Below are positions 34,656 through 46,715 of a stretch of DNA of 64,000 nt, piece after piece. The position numbers were made by a program, and so were the translations under genes. The notes beneath the pieces were generated by a model. That model was given only the letters and a program-made list of their open reading frames with translations. It did no database searches and was not told the origin of the DNA. Origin of the DNA: Crotalaria pallida (lineage: Eukaryota; Streptophyta; Magnoliopsida; Fabales; Fabaceae); NCBI GenBank assembly GCA_037953625.1, contig CM075651.1, positions 155,636,001 through 155,700,000 on the forward strand, given 5' to 3'. The number at the start of each line of letters is the position of its first letter. Position 1 is the stretch's first letter.

Positions 34656-35860
34656 ATTCCTTTCGGTCATATTTATAAGACCTATTCATTAGCTAGTGAG
34701 GGCAATTGCCCTCACTAAATTTTGGCAATTTTTTCTTTTATATATATACATAATATATAGGTGCTCAAAATTTAGGCTTTAAGTTAAATAAAAATATAAG
34801 GCCATCAGGAATTATATAGCCCAAAAATCCTCTTTGTCTCCTTGCTAGTTTCTACAGTCACCCGTTGTGTGAGGGATCCTTTGTGTGAAACCACTTAAGG
34901 CTGAAGGTGAGAGCCTATGAAGCATAGCAGCATAGGAAGTTGAGGTTTCACGCTACAGTGTTGTGTTGTGCAGCAAAATAACAAAGGCACGAAACAATAT
35001 AATAGCAAAAGTAATGCATAATTACCTATCAAAAGGTGTTTTTTTTAAACAAAATTCCATCTTCATTTATGTTATTCGATTTCAAGTTTTCAACCCTAAA
35101 TTTTTATTTTAGGTATAAATCTCTCACTTTTCATTAATTTTAATTTTTTAATCATTATTAAGATTTTATTGCTTTACTTTAGTGATAGGTTAGGTAAGGT
35201 ATTTTGCTCTTTATAAATTTGCGATTATTTTTAAAATGAAGGATTGAGTTCATTTTTTATTGCTGGTTGCTTTGTATACTGTACCGATTTGATTTTGATG
35301 GTTCACTATGGATTGGACTTGTGATAATTTTTAATATTAATTTTAGTGTCTAGGCTTCTAACAATGGAAAAATATTGATGGTTCATTTTTTGATAGTATT
35401 GAAAATGAGAAAATTATTTAGAATTTTCACAATATGAAAACTCGTAGACAACAATTGTGAGAATTTGTATGAATGTTTATTTATTTTGAAATTTCAATAT
35501 TGCAATGCAAGTTCCTATATATTTTTAACATCATTGATTTATATATGTCGCCCTTACATTCGAAAATTCATGGGTTCGTCCTTGTTTATAAGTCAACATT
35601 CTAAAAAGAAATTGTTCTATTTATGAGTTACTTTATATTTTTTAGGCTTTTATTGTTTTTTCCCTCTTATTTGTCATTTGTTTATTAATGTGAAATAATA
35701 CATTTGTAAAATTTTTAATACAAGAAGATAATAAAATTGTACTACTAATGTTAAAGAAATTTTTTAAAGTTTCAAAATATATAATTAGGTATGATCAATA
35801 ATAAAAATTAAAAGAAGTAAACTTTATCACTAGAATAAAATTATTTGTACGGATGTATCC
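34656..35860. mobile_element. Stowaway-like MITE carrying a hAT-like insert
   Basis: The left end TTCCTTTCGGTCATATTTATAAG and interior DNA at about 35585-35830 belong to a Stowaway copy. Between them, about 34686-35583, lies a relative of the hAT-like element at 45247. In reverse it shares GGACGAACCCAT...GGGCGACATATATAA and TTAGTGAGGGCAATTGCC. The far Stowaway end is eroded. Confidence 0.5.
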
Positions 35861-35971
35861 ATGTTTATGAGATAGTACTAACATTTTTTTTTGGGGGACA
35901 TTTATATCAGTGTAAGCCTATAAGGCTAACGGTCGACTTCAAAGCACTTTTAAAGAAATTATAATTGGTAA

Positions 35972-35973
<2 letters not shown>

Positions 35974-36018
<45 letters not shown>
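35974..36018. repeat. (TA)n microsatellite
   Basis: About 45 bp of TA/AT dinucleotides, directly followed by the short MITE at 36019. Confidence 0.9.
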
Positions 36019-36021
<3 letters not shown>

Positions 36022-36193
36022 GGAGAATGCATCGATAGTGTAAAAGTTTTTTACACCATCAATACATTATTCACCCTTCATCCGTTATTTATGATCGTTG
36101 ACTTTTAGATTAAAGTAATACAAATAAATGATGGATGATGGACCGATAGTGTAAAAAACTTTACACCGTTAGTGCATACCCGGCCGACCCATT
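36019..36193. mobile_element. Short MITE (best-preserved copy of its family)
   Basis: The left end AATGGAGAATGCATCGATAG and the right end carrying TTTACACCGTTAGTGCATA...CCATT are inverted repeats. The centre TTGACTTTTAGATTAAAGTA matches both halves of the copy split by the Athila element at 45306 and 57212. Confidence 0.7.
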
Positions 36194-36854
36194 AATCTCA
36201 TAAAAAAATATTGTATTCAATAAAATAAGAATTGTTATGTGTTTGATAAAATTTAGGTACTTTCTTAAACTTTTCAAAAAAAAGTCTTTTAAAAAAAAGC
36301 TCAATAATAAGATCCAAATATATATATTCTCAACAATACAAAAGCTCTCCTATCCGAACATGGCAGTGCCTATGTCTCTTCGCTAAAATTGGCGCAAAAG
36401 TAACAAATGACACATCCACATGGTCATTTGCAAGTTAATTTATTAAAAAATATATATATCCCTTCTCTTGTTCAATTGTTTATAATTTTTTTTTTAAAAA
36501 AAATATTTCTTCTATGAAAGAGAGATGGTAAAAAAAATAAGAAAAGTAAAAAAAATTAAGGAAATAACATTTAATGATTATCATTTCTAAAATATCCTAA
36601 ATTTAAATATTTTTTATCTCAATTATTTTTTATTTCATGCGATATTATATTCTTAAAATACCTTTTTTATGAATGTGAAAAAATCAAATGCACTAGGGTG
36701 ATTTTTTTTTCCCTTTTATCAATAATTGAATTAGAGAAAGTATGCACTAGAAAAAACAAATAAATAGAAGAATATTTATGCTATACAATCAAATTTTGGA
36801 TAGTTGCATAATAATCCCTTAATGAATTAATGATTGTTTAACAAGTTAATTAAT
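36194..36854. other. AT-rich spacer
   Basis: No gene or bordered element seen. Confidence 0.4.
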
Positions 36855-37124
36855 CTCTCTGGTCCTATTTATATGTCATACTTAACCATATCACAATGAC
36901 CAAGGAGGGTAGTTAAGTTTTTTGAAACTTTAAAAAAATACTTCAATATTACAATTTTATCCTCTTAATTTGTATTGGGAATATCAAAATGTATTATTTT
37001 ATTTTAATGGACAAAGGGCAAATAAGAGAAAATAGAAAAAAATGTCTCCTTGAAAATACAAAGTGACTTATAAATAGGACCAAAAATTTTCTAGAATGTG
37101 CCGTATAAATAAGACCGGAGGGAG
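36855..37124. mobile_element. Stowaway MITE
   Basis: Ends CTCTCTGGTCC and GACCGGAGGGAG followed by TA. The interior matches the inner copy at 27981-28258. Confidence 0.7.
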
Positions 37125-37911
37125 TAATGAATTCATGTCATCATCACATACATCAGCTCTAAATCATTATTATATCACCTTTAAATAAATCAAATTAATT
37201 TAAAAAAATCATTGATTTATTAAGAAAAATATGTTGTGCAATCATTCAAAATGTGGTTTCATTAAAATAAAATGGTTTCACTAACAAGTGTCTTTAGTGT
37301 CCTTAGGACACTTGTTAAAGTTATCAACAATGATAAATCAATTATAAAATTAATATTAATCACTCTCTCGAAAATCTCAAAAATCATATTTTTATAACAA
37401 TAAATCACTTTTAAGTGTCCTTACCCGGGTATAGTTAGCGTTTTCCAATAAATAGGAAGATACTAGTCAGCACGTCAAAATTTCAACCATTGGTTAGAGT
37501 TTGACATATAATGGAAGACATTTCCAACTCATAAAGTGCGTATAGTAGGAGTATTATTGAGGACACGTATCCCTATCTTCAAATTATTCACGCTAGCTGC
37601 CTTGAATACTACGTTTTCTGTTGAACAATTCAAACGCAAGCTCTTCTGTATTAAGGTCAAAACTAAGGAATAAATTGGATAATTTTGCTTCCTTCAATCC
37701 CTCGTGCTCATAACATAACATTGCAACAAACGTAACAATAATTGAATAGTGCAACCTGTTCTGAGTGCTCTCTATTATTGAGCCATTTGGTGATTTGGAT
37801 ATGGAGAAGTGCTTTTGCATTTTATTTGGTCAATTGAACATGTTCCCTGTATTGATTTCCGTACAAAAATGCAGATCATAATTTCAAGGAAAATTAAATA
37901 TTTCAGGATTA
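37125..37911. other. Spacer, no gene recognised
   Basis: Contains a possible short inverted-repeat element (about 37275-37430) with GTGTCCTTAGGACAC, not well bordered. The minus-strand open frame at 37593-37820 has no recognisable domain. Confidence 0.35.
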
Positions 37912-38208
37912 CTCCCTCCGTTCCTTAATATATGGCACCATTTTAGTAGAATTGGTGTCCCTTTTTATTAGTCGTTTTAGAATATTTTTGTAGTATTAAA
38001 GAGTATATTTCAAATATACCCCTCATAATTACATAGGGGTGATAGGGTAATAATTACAATAGAGAGAGAAATGATTAGAGTTGTAAAGTTTTAAATAAGG
38101 ATAACCTTGAAATGACAACATGTTTTTTGATAAATTTGAAAGTAATAATTAATTTTCTTAATCTGCGTGAATTAGGTAAAAGTGACTTATATTAAGGGAC
38201 ATATAGGG
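37912..38208. mobile_element. Stowaway MITE
   Basis: TA-flanked. Ends CTCCCTCCGTTCCTTAATAT and TATTAAGGGACATATAGGG are inverted. Confidence 0.7.
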
Positions 38209-38240
38209 TATTTACTACTGCTCCGTCCATTTTATAAATA

Positions 38241-38533
38241 CTCCCTCTCGTCCTATATATAAGGCATACTTAATCGTATTACTCGAATCAAGGAAAATGG
38301 TTAGTTTTGTGAATTTTATGAGAATATATTGTAACATTACAATTTTACCCCTCCACTTTATTCGGAAAGTTCACATTCATTAATGAATAACCAAAAAACA
38401 TAGTTAGTTAAAGCATTTAATAAGGGCAAAAAAGAGAAAAAACAATTAATGATACATATAAAATATAAAGTGTCATATATATAGGACCAAAGATTTTGTC
38501 TAGAAGGTGACCTATATATAGGACCAAAGGGAG
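38241..38533. mobile_element. Stowaway MITE
   Basis: TA-flanked. Ends CTCCCTCTCGTCCTATATA and TATATAGGACCAAAGGGAG. Interior close to 27579-27871. Confidence 0.8.
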
Positions 38534-38833
38534 TAATGTATTTTCAAAGATATACACGACTTTTAAGAAATGGTTAAATGATATAAAAATTTGGAATATT
38601 TCAATTATAATGCTCATATATAATAACTACCATTAAAAAGAGAGAAAGGTGTTAGAAATAAAAATAAAAGTATGATAAATAAATGTATAATTAGAAAAAA
38701 CATTATTAATTATGTATTGAGTTTTGTAAAAAAATAATACATATATAAAATATGATGAAAAAAAAACTATAAGTACGGAGTATATGAGTAATACATATGA
38801 AATAGAGGGGATTATATCTAGCTCTATTTATTT

Positions 38834-39013
38834 TTTTTTACTTATCTGATTCCTCGAGTATTACCTAAGTATATCCGGATTCGACCCGAGTCGCGTGCTT
38901 GACTATGACAGCTGAATCTCCTAACATGAATTTTCTGCATCCACAAAAAATCGAATCCAAAACCTTACTTAAGCGAGACTGAGCCGCTTACTGCTGATCC
39001 CAACTCATGTTGG
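38834..39013 (-). mobile_element. tRNA-derived SINE with 17-bp TSD
   Basis: A perfect 17-bp repeat, TCTAGCTCTATTTATTT, flanks the 180-bp insert (38817-38833 and 39014-39030). On the minus strand it starts ACCAACATGAGTTGGGATC, contains a box B-like GGATTCGATTT and ends in poly(A). A TSD plus poly(A) and an internal pol III-like box identify a SINE. Confidence 0.8.
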
Positions 39014-39084
39014 TCTAGCTCTATTTATTTAAAGTGCACCTTCTCTGTGCGTTACGTTAGAGTCTAGCGGGTCACCAATAAGTA

Positions 39085-39367
39085 ATCTATCCGTCTTGAA
39101 ATATAAGCAAAAAAAACATACTTGTTTCGGTTTAAAATGCAAGTATAATTAACCAACTTTCTTAAATTTTATTTCATTCCCAATGCAATTTTCCTAAAAC
39201 ATTCTTAGAAATTGTCATCTTATTTAATTTTTGTTTCATTCTCAATGCAGCTTTCTTAAAATACCTCTATTTTTTTTTATAAATTTTAGAAAATTAAATA
39301 CAATCAACTAACTTCTTTAATAAGCTTAAAACTAGTTAAACTTGTTTATGATTCGAGTTGGAGGGAG
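39085..39367. mobile_element. MITE, Stowaway-like, divergent family
   Basis: Ends CTATCCGTCTTGAAATATAAG and GATTCGAGTTGGAGGGAG followed by TA. The interior repeats a TTTCATTC(C/T)CAATGCA motif twice. Confidence 0.5.
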
Positions 39368-39703
39368 TAGCTAGCATAAAACTCAATCACCCAAGTTCGA
39401 TTTTTGATATCTGATCAATTTTCTTTTTTATTTTTTTAAATGTATAAAAAAAATTTTAAGTTTAATGAACCTTGTATTTTCAACCAATAGCGTTGCAGAG
39501 AGAATGAGATAAATGGTTGAGATTGATCACTGACTATCTCACTGTATTAGATAACTTGATGGAATTTGTTGTACGTATATTTTATGTGAAACTATTTGGA
39601 AAAATCCCTTATCGACACCATCACAATCGAATTCTACCCTCTTCCGCATTCGTTTCCTCCTTCAACCAAGAAATATGGTTGCGTGTGTGTATATTAATTT
39701 ATA

Positions 39704-39999
39704 CTTCCCATCTCTGCATATAAGTCATTTTTGCTAGAATTTATAAAGTTGGTTAATTTTGTTCATAACATTGGAAATGAGAGTATTTAATATATATTTT
39801 TTTAAAAGTATTATTATAGTAAATATTATTAAAATTCTAAAAGGTGATGAGTAAATAGAAATGTTCACAAAAATAATTAAATAATTAACTGTCAATAAAA
39901 ATTGGTAAAATATCTTATAAATAAAATCAAAATAAATAAAAGTTTCGAATCTTATATTTAAAAACGTTTCGAATCTTATATTTAAAAACGGATATAGAG
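39704..39999. mobile_element. Degenerate Stowaway-like MITE
   Basis: Ends CTTCCCATCTCTGCATATAAG and AACGGATATAGAG with TA on both sides. A 26-bp unit containing TTTCGAATCTTATATT is tandemly duplicated near the right end (about 39939-39990). Confidence 0.5.
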
Positions 40000-40532
40000 T
40001 ATTAAATATTAAGGGTTCACATCGATTAAATAAATGAGCAAATAATCATTTATCTCACAATCTAAAATTTTTTGTGGAGTTATATACTCAATTATTGTAA
40101 CAATCATAAAAAAGTTCCCAGTGCGATGGTTAAGGTTGCTCGAGATTAACCAATGTGAATTATTTCGAGTAATTAAAAGCTGACCTTTTTTTTTTAACTT
40201 TTCATTTTTCTTGTTTGAATAATAATTCCAATAAATCTGGGTCCAATACTCCAATAGTATACATGAAGCAATCTACTTTTAACAAGACAATGACTAATCA
40301 GCATCTGAAAATAGTTGTTGCCTCATGTTTTGAAGCAAAATATTATCCACAAGCACAAGACACTTCTCGTTGTTACGTTAGCCTTGGTTGAAATTCGGGT
40401 ATATATTAGCCTGGTTTTGCATTGTTACGTTGTCTACACGTGTAAAAGTGACTAATTAGTAACAGACTAATTAACAGCACGACTTTTATCTTTGCACTCA
40501 ACCTTAAGCAAAGTACTATCAATTAACATTAT

Positions 40533-40818
40533 TCCCTCTCATGCTTATGATAGATCATAATTTAACTACATTATAAAGATTAATAAAACAAAGATTAATA
40601 AAGATAGTTATATTTTTTAAAATTTTAAAAATGTATTATAATATTGTAATTTATTTTCTTAACATGCATTATAAATTTCATAATTGTTTTATTACACATT
40701 AATAAACAAAAGATAAATAAAAAAAATCAATAAATGTCTCTTATTAAAATATAAAGTAACTTATAAATGAAAAAAAAAATTATTCCAAAATGCGAGTTAT
40801 AAATAAAAGCATAAGAAG
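40533..40818. mobile_element. Degenerate Stowaway-like MITE
   Basis: Ends CCCTCTCATGCTTATGA and TAAAAGCATAAGAAG then TA. Interior order matches the 62737 family. Confidence 0.45.
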
Positions 40819-40906
40819 TATATTTTATTTCTCAAAATTTGTAATTTTTTTCATAGGATATATCAAAGGTGAGTCAGTAGCTGAGTTAAACAAGTTATCA
40901 TAGATT

Positions 40907-41074
40907 TTTTATTTGCACCCTGGTATTTGTCCACTGGGTTAACTAATCCAGTTTGAGAGGGGTCCCGGGGTTAAGGTTTTATTCCTCTCCCAACGTTATT
41001 GCGGAGGATCGAGCCATGGTTCACCTTACCAAGTGCAGTCCCCTGACACCGCTGCACCAACAGCTTGTTGTTGG
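40907..41074 (-). mobile_element. tRNA-derived SINE with 20-bp TSD
   Basis: A perfect 20-bp repeat, TAAACAAGTTATCATAGATT, flanks the 168-bp insert (40887-40906 and 41075-41094). On the minus strand box A TGGTGCAGCGG and a box B-like GGCTCGATCC are about 40 nt apart and the element ends AAATAAAA. This is the clearest pol III-derived SINE in the window. Confidence 0.88.
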
Positions 41075-41221
41075 TAAACAAGTTATCATAGATTGTTAAA
41101 AAGATTTTAGTTTAAACAAAATTAATGGGATTCAAAAAAATTAAAGAATAAGCAATATTGCCGGAAATAACTTTCTTCAAAAAACAATGATAGTAATTTG
41201 TTTAGAAAGAAAGTTGGTCAA

Positions 41222-41569
41222 GGGTTTGTTCGGCAAAACTAACTTGTAGCTGTGAGCTTGTGACTTGTAGCTATGAGCTTCTAGCTTGTAGCTGTTAAGC
41301 TAGCTAGGAGCTATGAGCTTTTAGCTGAGAGCTTATAGTTGTTTAGCTGACTATTTAAAATAGTGTTGTTCGGCAAAACTAGCTTTTGAAGTAGCTAAAA
41401 GTTATTAAATGACCAAAAAGGACATACAACATTTTATTATTTTATATTTTTCAAATTTTTTTCTTTATTTATTAAATAGATATTTAATTAATTAATTAAT
41501 TAAATATAAATATAAATATAATTAATTAATTAACTAAAAAGCTCCTAGCTCGTGTTGCCGAACAGAGCC
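41222..41569. mobile_element. PIF/Harbinger-type MITE, second copy
   Basis: 348 bp with ends GGGTTTGTTCGGCAAAACT and GTTGCCGAACAGAGCC, and a 3-bp duplication CAA (41219-41221 and 41570-41572). Related to 2091-2705. Confidence 0.75.
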
Positions 41570-42542
41570 CAAGAGTTTATCAAATTAGCATTTCGAAATT
41601 ACCGTTTTAAGAAGCATAAATTAAACAAATGCACTTTGTGTATGCAATAGGCCAATAATAACAATTGCACCTTCGATGGTTGTAATTGAAACACTCAGGC
41701 TTTAGTTAGTATAGTTGTTCGGACATCGATGATGCTTATTATAGAGAGGGTTGGTAGAATTTAAGCCAATTAAAGGTCCCTAATTTAACTAGCCGCAGCT
41801 TATTTTGAATGTAAATATCATTAATTTATTTGGACAATGCATGAATAATAAAATAATAATTATCAAGTTTAAAGTAGTGTCCTCCTAATAAGCAATGACT
41901 ACGGCTTTTCACATTGACGTGCACCATTGGAGGGGACCATTGCATCTATAGGTCATCACATTCCATAAAGCTAATTCTAAACCGTTGCTTGAGCAAATAG
42001 CTTAAAGCAGGTTGATAATAATATACAAATATATAGCACTCTCCAACAACGTTTAATTTAATTTATTAACTAAAGGCTCCAGAAAGTGAATGAGATGGAA
42101 ACCGTCCTTCATATATGAGCCAAGGAATTTGGGAGCACCATAAAAGGGGACCAACATAACCTAACAATGAACCATATTGGACAAATTAAAAAGAAAAATA
42201 TTAAAATAGTCATTGTGTGTTTATAGGCGGTATGAATACTACTAGACATAAAATTAGCACAAATCAATTTTTATTTTTTTTGGAACAAAGTCTCTTTTGG
42301 GAAAAATCATTAACTTCTTGGCATCTTTCACGTCCAAAAAAAATGGAAACTTGAAATTCAGTTATTCATGATCAGTCGCAAATTTTGTTCTTTACACGTT
42401 GGAGTACTACTGTAGTCGTATCCTCTCCGGCTCTGCCTTATCTCATTCATTTTGTCACATTAATTAGCCTATAGTAGTAGCGTGAAAAGAATGATATACT
42501 GAATTTAGTTTAATAATGATGAATGTCGTTTGAATATATGTA
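41570..42542. other. Spacer, no gene recognised
   Basis: Mixed AT-rich sequence; no bordered element or gene is supported. Confidence 0.4.
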
Positions 42543-42870
42543 CTCCCTCCCTTTCACTTTAAGTGTCTTTTTAGACTTTTGCAAAGAGATTAAGAAAGTG
42601 TTGATTATGATGATTATTGTAAGTTTTATGTGTATTTTGTCAAAAATACCCCTATTTAATATTTTTATTTTATCAATGCACCATTACTAGTATTACAAAT
42701 TTCAAAACTAAAACAACATTAAATGTAAGGGTAAATAAGGAAAAACAGTATTAAATGTTGCCTAGATTTGGTAGAAAAACACTTATTTTGAAACAAAATT
42801 TTGATATTTTTTTTTTGTACAAACAAAATTTTGATGTTAAAAAGACACTTAAATTTTGAAACGGAGGGAG
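42543..42870. mobile_element. Stowaway MITE with a microinsertion
   Basis: TA-flanked. Ends CTCCCTCCCTTTCACTTTAAG and TTTTGAAACGGAGGGAG. It is nearly identical over most of its length to 59587-59882, but carries 15 extra bases at 42806-42820 plus a 15-bp duplication. Confidence 0.85.
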
Positions 42871-44615
42871 TACATGATATTTGATAATAAGTGTCAAAGG
42901 TTTTACACACAAGTATTGAATTCTTACAATAATGGGAATCTCGTTCCAGAGAAAGGTTGACTATATACTATATGCTTAAGTTTTGGTTCTTGATTTTGTG
43001 TGCACGCATAGAAAACCATTCTTAGGATTCGAATCTATACGCCTAACGTCCTTCATTATGTAAGTTAGAGGATCTGTCTTGCGCAGAGAGAAAAAACTGG
43101 ACACAAGTAACTTTTTTCAAAGGATTTGCTTAATCATAGTTTTAAGAAGTCAAATAATGATAAAAAGACATTAAAAAACTAAATATTTTACTACCACTTA
43201 AAGATTAAATTACTACGGAGTATCAAATAATGGTAAAATGGGACGAATTTAAGGTGGCTTGGCCCCTTCCCTAGCTAACGAATAGCTATAGTCCAAGTCG
43301 TAGCTATTTAGCCACAGTCCGAGTCATCATAGGTAAATGCTTAGCTACAACTGTAACCGTTGCTAAATATTTTTCAATTGTGGCTACCTATTGTCCAACG
43401 ATGATTATATATACGACGATTACTCAAAATACCCCTAAATGAAGAACGATATAACCATACCATACATGAACGATATAGGTATGTACTGAAGGGAAAAAAA
43501 ATGTGGCGTTCAATTGAGACCTTAGTGACAATAAATAACTTCAATTCGTAACCATACCAGGAGTCCATAACGATATAGGAACGGAAGGAATGGAAAAAAA
43601 ACACACACACACACCCACACAAAATAGACCTATATCACTTTTTATTTTGCTGATAAATGTCCTATAGCCATCAATCTATCTCAGCCTTGCTTGGACCCTT
43701 GGTCGCATCCTCTAAACAAAAAATGTCACTGGGTAGGGAATCTTACATTTAAGGTGACTGCGTGTTCTCCGGCCAACTCCTAGTGGTTGTGCTTTAATAA
43801 AATAATAATAATAAAAAAAACACTTCTAGTGGTTGTGCAATTCTGGGCCTATTTCGTTAAATGATCGAGCTGGAGAGGAGGCCAAAGGCGAGATTCCGTG
43901 TATTAAAGGAGGTTGTCGTTAACAAGTGTACTTACTATATTTTTTAAAAAAATTATAAAAAGTAATTTTTTATTGAAAATATGTTAATAACACTTATTAA
44001 TTTAAATCGAATACAACATTTTTTTTAATAATTATTATTTTATTTTTTGATTTCTTAAAGAGTGACCTGCTATAAGGACATTTGTTAGTAATATTTTTCT
44101 TATATTCTCCTTGGTTCTTAATATAAGCTCATTTTGTGAATTTTTTTGGTCTAATTTATAAGTATATCTTATAATTTTTAATGATAATAATTACTTATTT
44201 TTTACAAATATTTTTATTTATTTAACATTATTTAGAGTCTCATTAATAATTATAAAGGTAATTTTTTTAAAATATTATCAATTTCAATATCATTAACAAT
44301 ATTAACTAATTTTCTTAATTCTCATTAATTTTCTCAATAGTAACTTTTATTAACGATCAGATGAATGAAATATCAAATATCAAAATAAAGGTTACTACTA
44401 AATTTTTTAAAAAAATAATGGATAGTGTTTTTTTAAATATTAATGATATCTTCTTATTGATAGCTTGAGTAGACTAATCTATTTTAATTTGTTGGAATAG
44501 GTTTTGCACATTTGTCAATAAAATATTTTTCATAGATCAAACTATTGACATGCATATTGATACAATAATACCATGTAAAAAATCTTGGATCTTTGCAAAC
44601 AAGTTTATTATATAT
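42871..44615. other. Spacer with A-rich microinsertion and MITE debris
   Basis: A 17-bp direct repeat with one mismatch (43776-43792, 43822-43838) brackets a 29-bp A/T-rich piece. A degenerate MITE-like stretch lies at about 44103-44400. No gene is supported. Confidence 0.4.
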
Positions 44616-45238
44616 GGTTTAATTACGTGTCAAACCTTTAAAGTTTAGGGTCATTTTATTGTAGGTTCTTGTATTTTTTTTTTTCAATATTTGACTCTTC
44701 AAAGTTACTTTTGAGTTTGTCATATACCCTTACTATCAATTCTAACCAAATTTTGCTGACATGTTGCATCCGAATTTAAGGCAAACGTAAGAGATTAGTC
44801 AAATGGTACCACGTGATGTCATGTCAGCGAAGATCATTTTTTTTTAAATTAAAAAAATTAGAGTGAAGTACCACTTTAGTTCCTTATGTTTTTTAGGTTG
44901 GACACTTTAGTCTCTGCCTCAATATGTGGAAATTCACTTTTGGTCACTGAAGATTTTTTTATGGGACACTTAAGTCCTCAGTTGAGGAAGTTGGCGGAGT
45001 GGACGGAGGGACTTAAGTGTCTCATTAAAAAATCTTCCAGGACTAAAAGTGAATTTCAACATTTTAAAGGACTAAATAAAGTGGTACTTCACTCAAAAAA
45101 TTAATATATTTATTTTTTTAAAAGGATTGGAGATAGAGGTTGTATTTGCTCACGTTATACTAATTTGTGACTAACCTCTTGCGTTCGACTATGATTTTGG
45201 TGAGATACGTCAACAAAATTTGGCCGAAATTAGAAGTA
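44616..45238. mobile_element. Unclassified element interrupted by a Mutator-type MITE (44861-45094)
   Basis: The outer element starts GGTTTAATTACGTGTCAAACC and matches the start of the element at 63620 (shared TTTGTCATATACCCTTACTA and GCTGACATGT). Inside it a 234-bp MITE begins GAGTGAAGTACCACTTTAG and ends in the inverted form. That MITE has a perfect 9-bp duplication AAAAAATTA (44852-44860, 45095-45103). Confidence 0.7.
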
Positions 45239-45384
45239 GTGGTATACAGGGACGGTCCCATAAATTTTTGGATGTGAGGGAGACATATATAAGTCAATAA
45301 GAGAAAATGGAGAATGCACCAACAGTGTAAAGGTTTTTTACACTGTCAGTGCATCATTCACCCTTTTCATCCGTTTATGATAGT

Positions 45385-46702
45385 TGTTGGGATTCTGGCA
45401 AGTGTACCAGATCGTACAAGTAATAAAGTGATAAATAGAGTATCGTTCCCAACGAGGACTGAAATTGATTCTAATAGTTCTCACCTATTCGTAGTTACTA
45501 AATGAAAATTAAATTGAAATTAAATTGTTTGAGTAATTTTTGATTTAAATGAATTAAAATAACAAATAAAACGATTCTTGAACAATGGGAAAAAGCGGGA
45601 CGTAGTTTCGATGAAGGTTCCTAAAACATTTAACAACGAATTGATTTGTTTTCCTAAATTCTGAATTTGTTTTGCAAAGGTAGAAAACGCCTAATGTCTT
45701 AGCACGTTTCCGTATTTTAGGTATTAATCTCCCAATGATGTCTCAAAAGAGCCTTAAACACCTAACCTTAAATTAAGTTCAATCAAAACTTGTAAAAATT
45801 ATCCAATTCATAGAAAACATGTCTGTGCCTATGCAATTGAACTGTTTGATTATTAGGCTAAATCCTAAATTCATATGTCTATTCATAAAGGATTTCCAAA
45901 AGTCATGAACTGCGCACATTCACGAGAAACAATCATAATATAATCAAACACAGAATTTATAATGGAAAAACAAAATCAATTCATTGCAAAAACATTAACA
46001 AGGTTCCATGTTCATCTACTCCTACATCCCAAAGAAGGGTTTAGTTCATAATGGGAAGAAGAAAAGCAATAAAAGTGATAAAGAGTGACATAATTACCAC
46101 TAATCCTTGCCTCTAATATCCATTCTTCACAAAATCAATGCAAAACTCTACTCCCAAGTGTTCTGAATCCTCTGATATGTGTCAAAACGTACTCAATCTA
46201 ACCTAGAATATGTCTATTTAAAAGGATAAAAACTAATCTCCTATCAAATCTGTAAAAGATATAATTAAATCTACTGTGACAGACGACGTGCGCTTGGGCG
46301 CACAAGCCTGCGCTTGGGCGAGATCGACCTGCGCCTGGGCGCACAAGGCTGCGCCTGGGCGCACCACGCTAGCTTCAACATCTGCTTGTTTTTGATCTTT
46401 TGACCCCATTTCCTGGTCTTGTGCACCCATGGCATAACATCTTAACCGACAAACTCGCCTTCTCAGTTCCAACTTCAAGGTTTTATTACTTGCTTCTTTT
46501 TTCCTTTTTCCAATTCCAACAAATTAAGCTCCACAACCTGAAATTAAGAACCAAAAAGGGCACAAAATCCACAACGATCTCGTTCCTTGTCATTAGTAGA
46601 TAAAATCAATCTTTTATTAACAATTACTTGAGAAACAAGCCAGAATCACTAAGAAAGAGGGTAAATTATCACTCAAAAACATCATATTTCTGGCTCTAAT
46701 CA
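45385..46702 (-). repeat. 3' LTR of the Athila element
   Basis: 1318 bp, TG...CA. It differs from the other LTR at six positions that I counted by eye, with no indels. It contains four GCGC(C/T)TGGGCG units at 46289-46363. Confidence 0.93.
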
Positions 46703-46715
46703 CTCCCCCAAACTT
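46703..46715 (-). other. Polypurine tract
   Basis: AAGTTTGGGGGAG on the minus strand, abutting the 3' LTR; it primes plus-strand DNA synthesis in this class of element. Confidence 0.85.

Noticed and set aside
40907..41074. tRNA gene suggested by box A/B matches
   Set aside because: No cloverleaf; the perfect 20-bp flanking duplication and tail show a SINE.
46233..46478. 81-codon frame repeated in both LTRs (also 56659-56904)
   Set aside because: Translation of the GCGC-rich repeats inside the LTR; not a known retrotransposon product.
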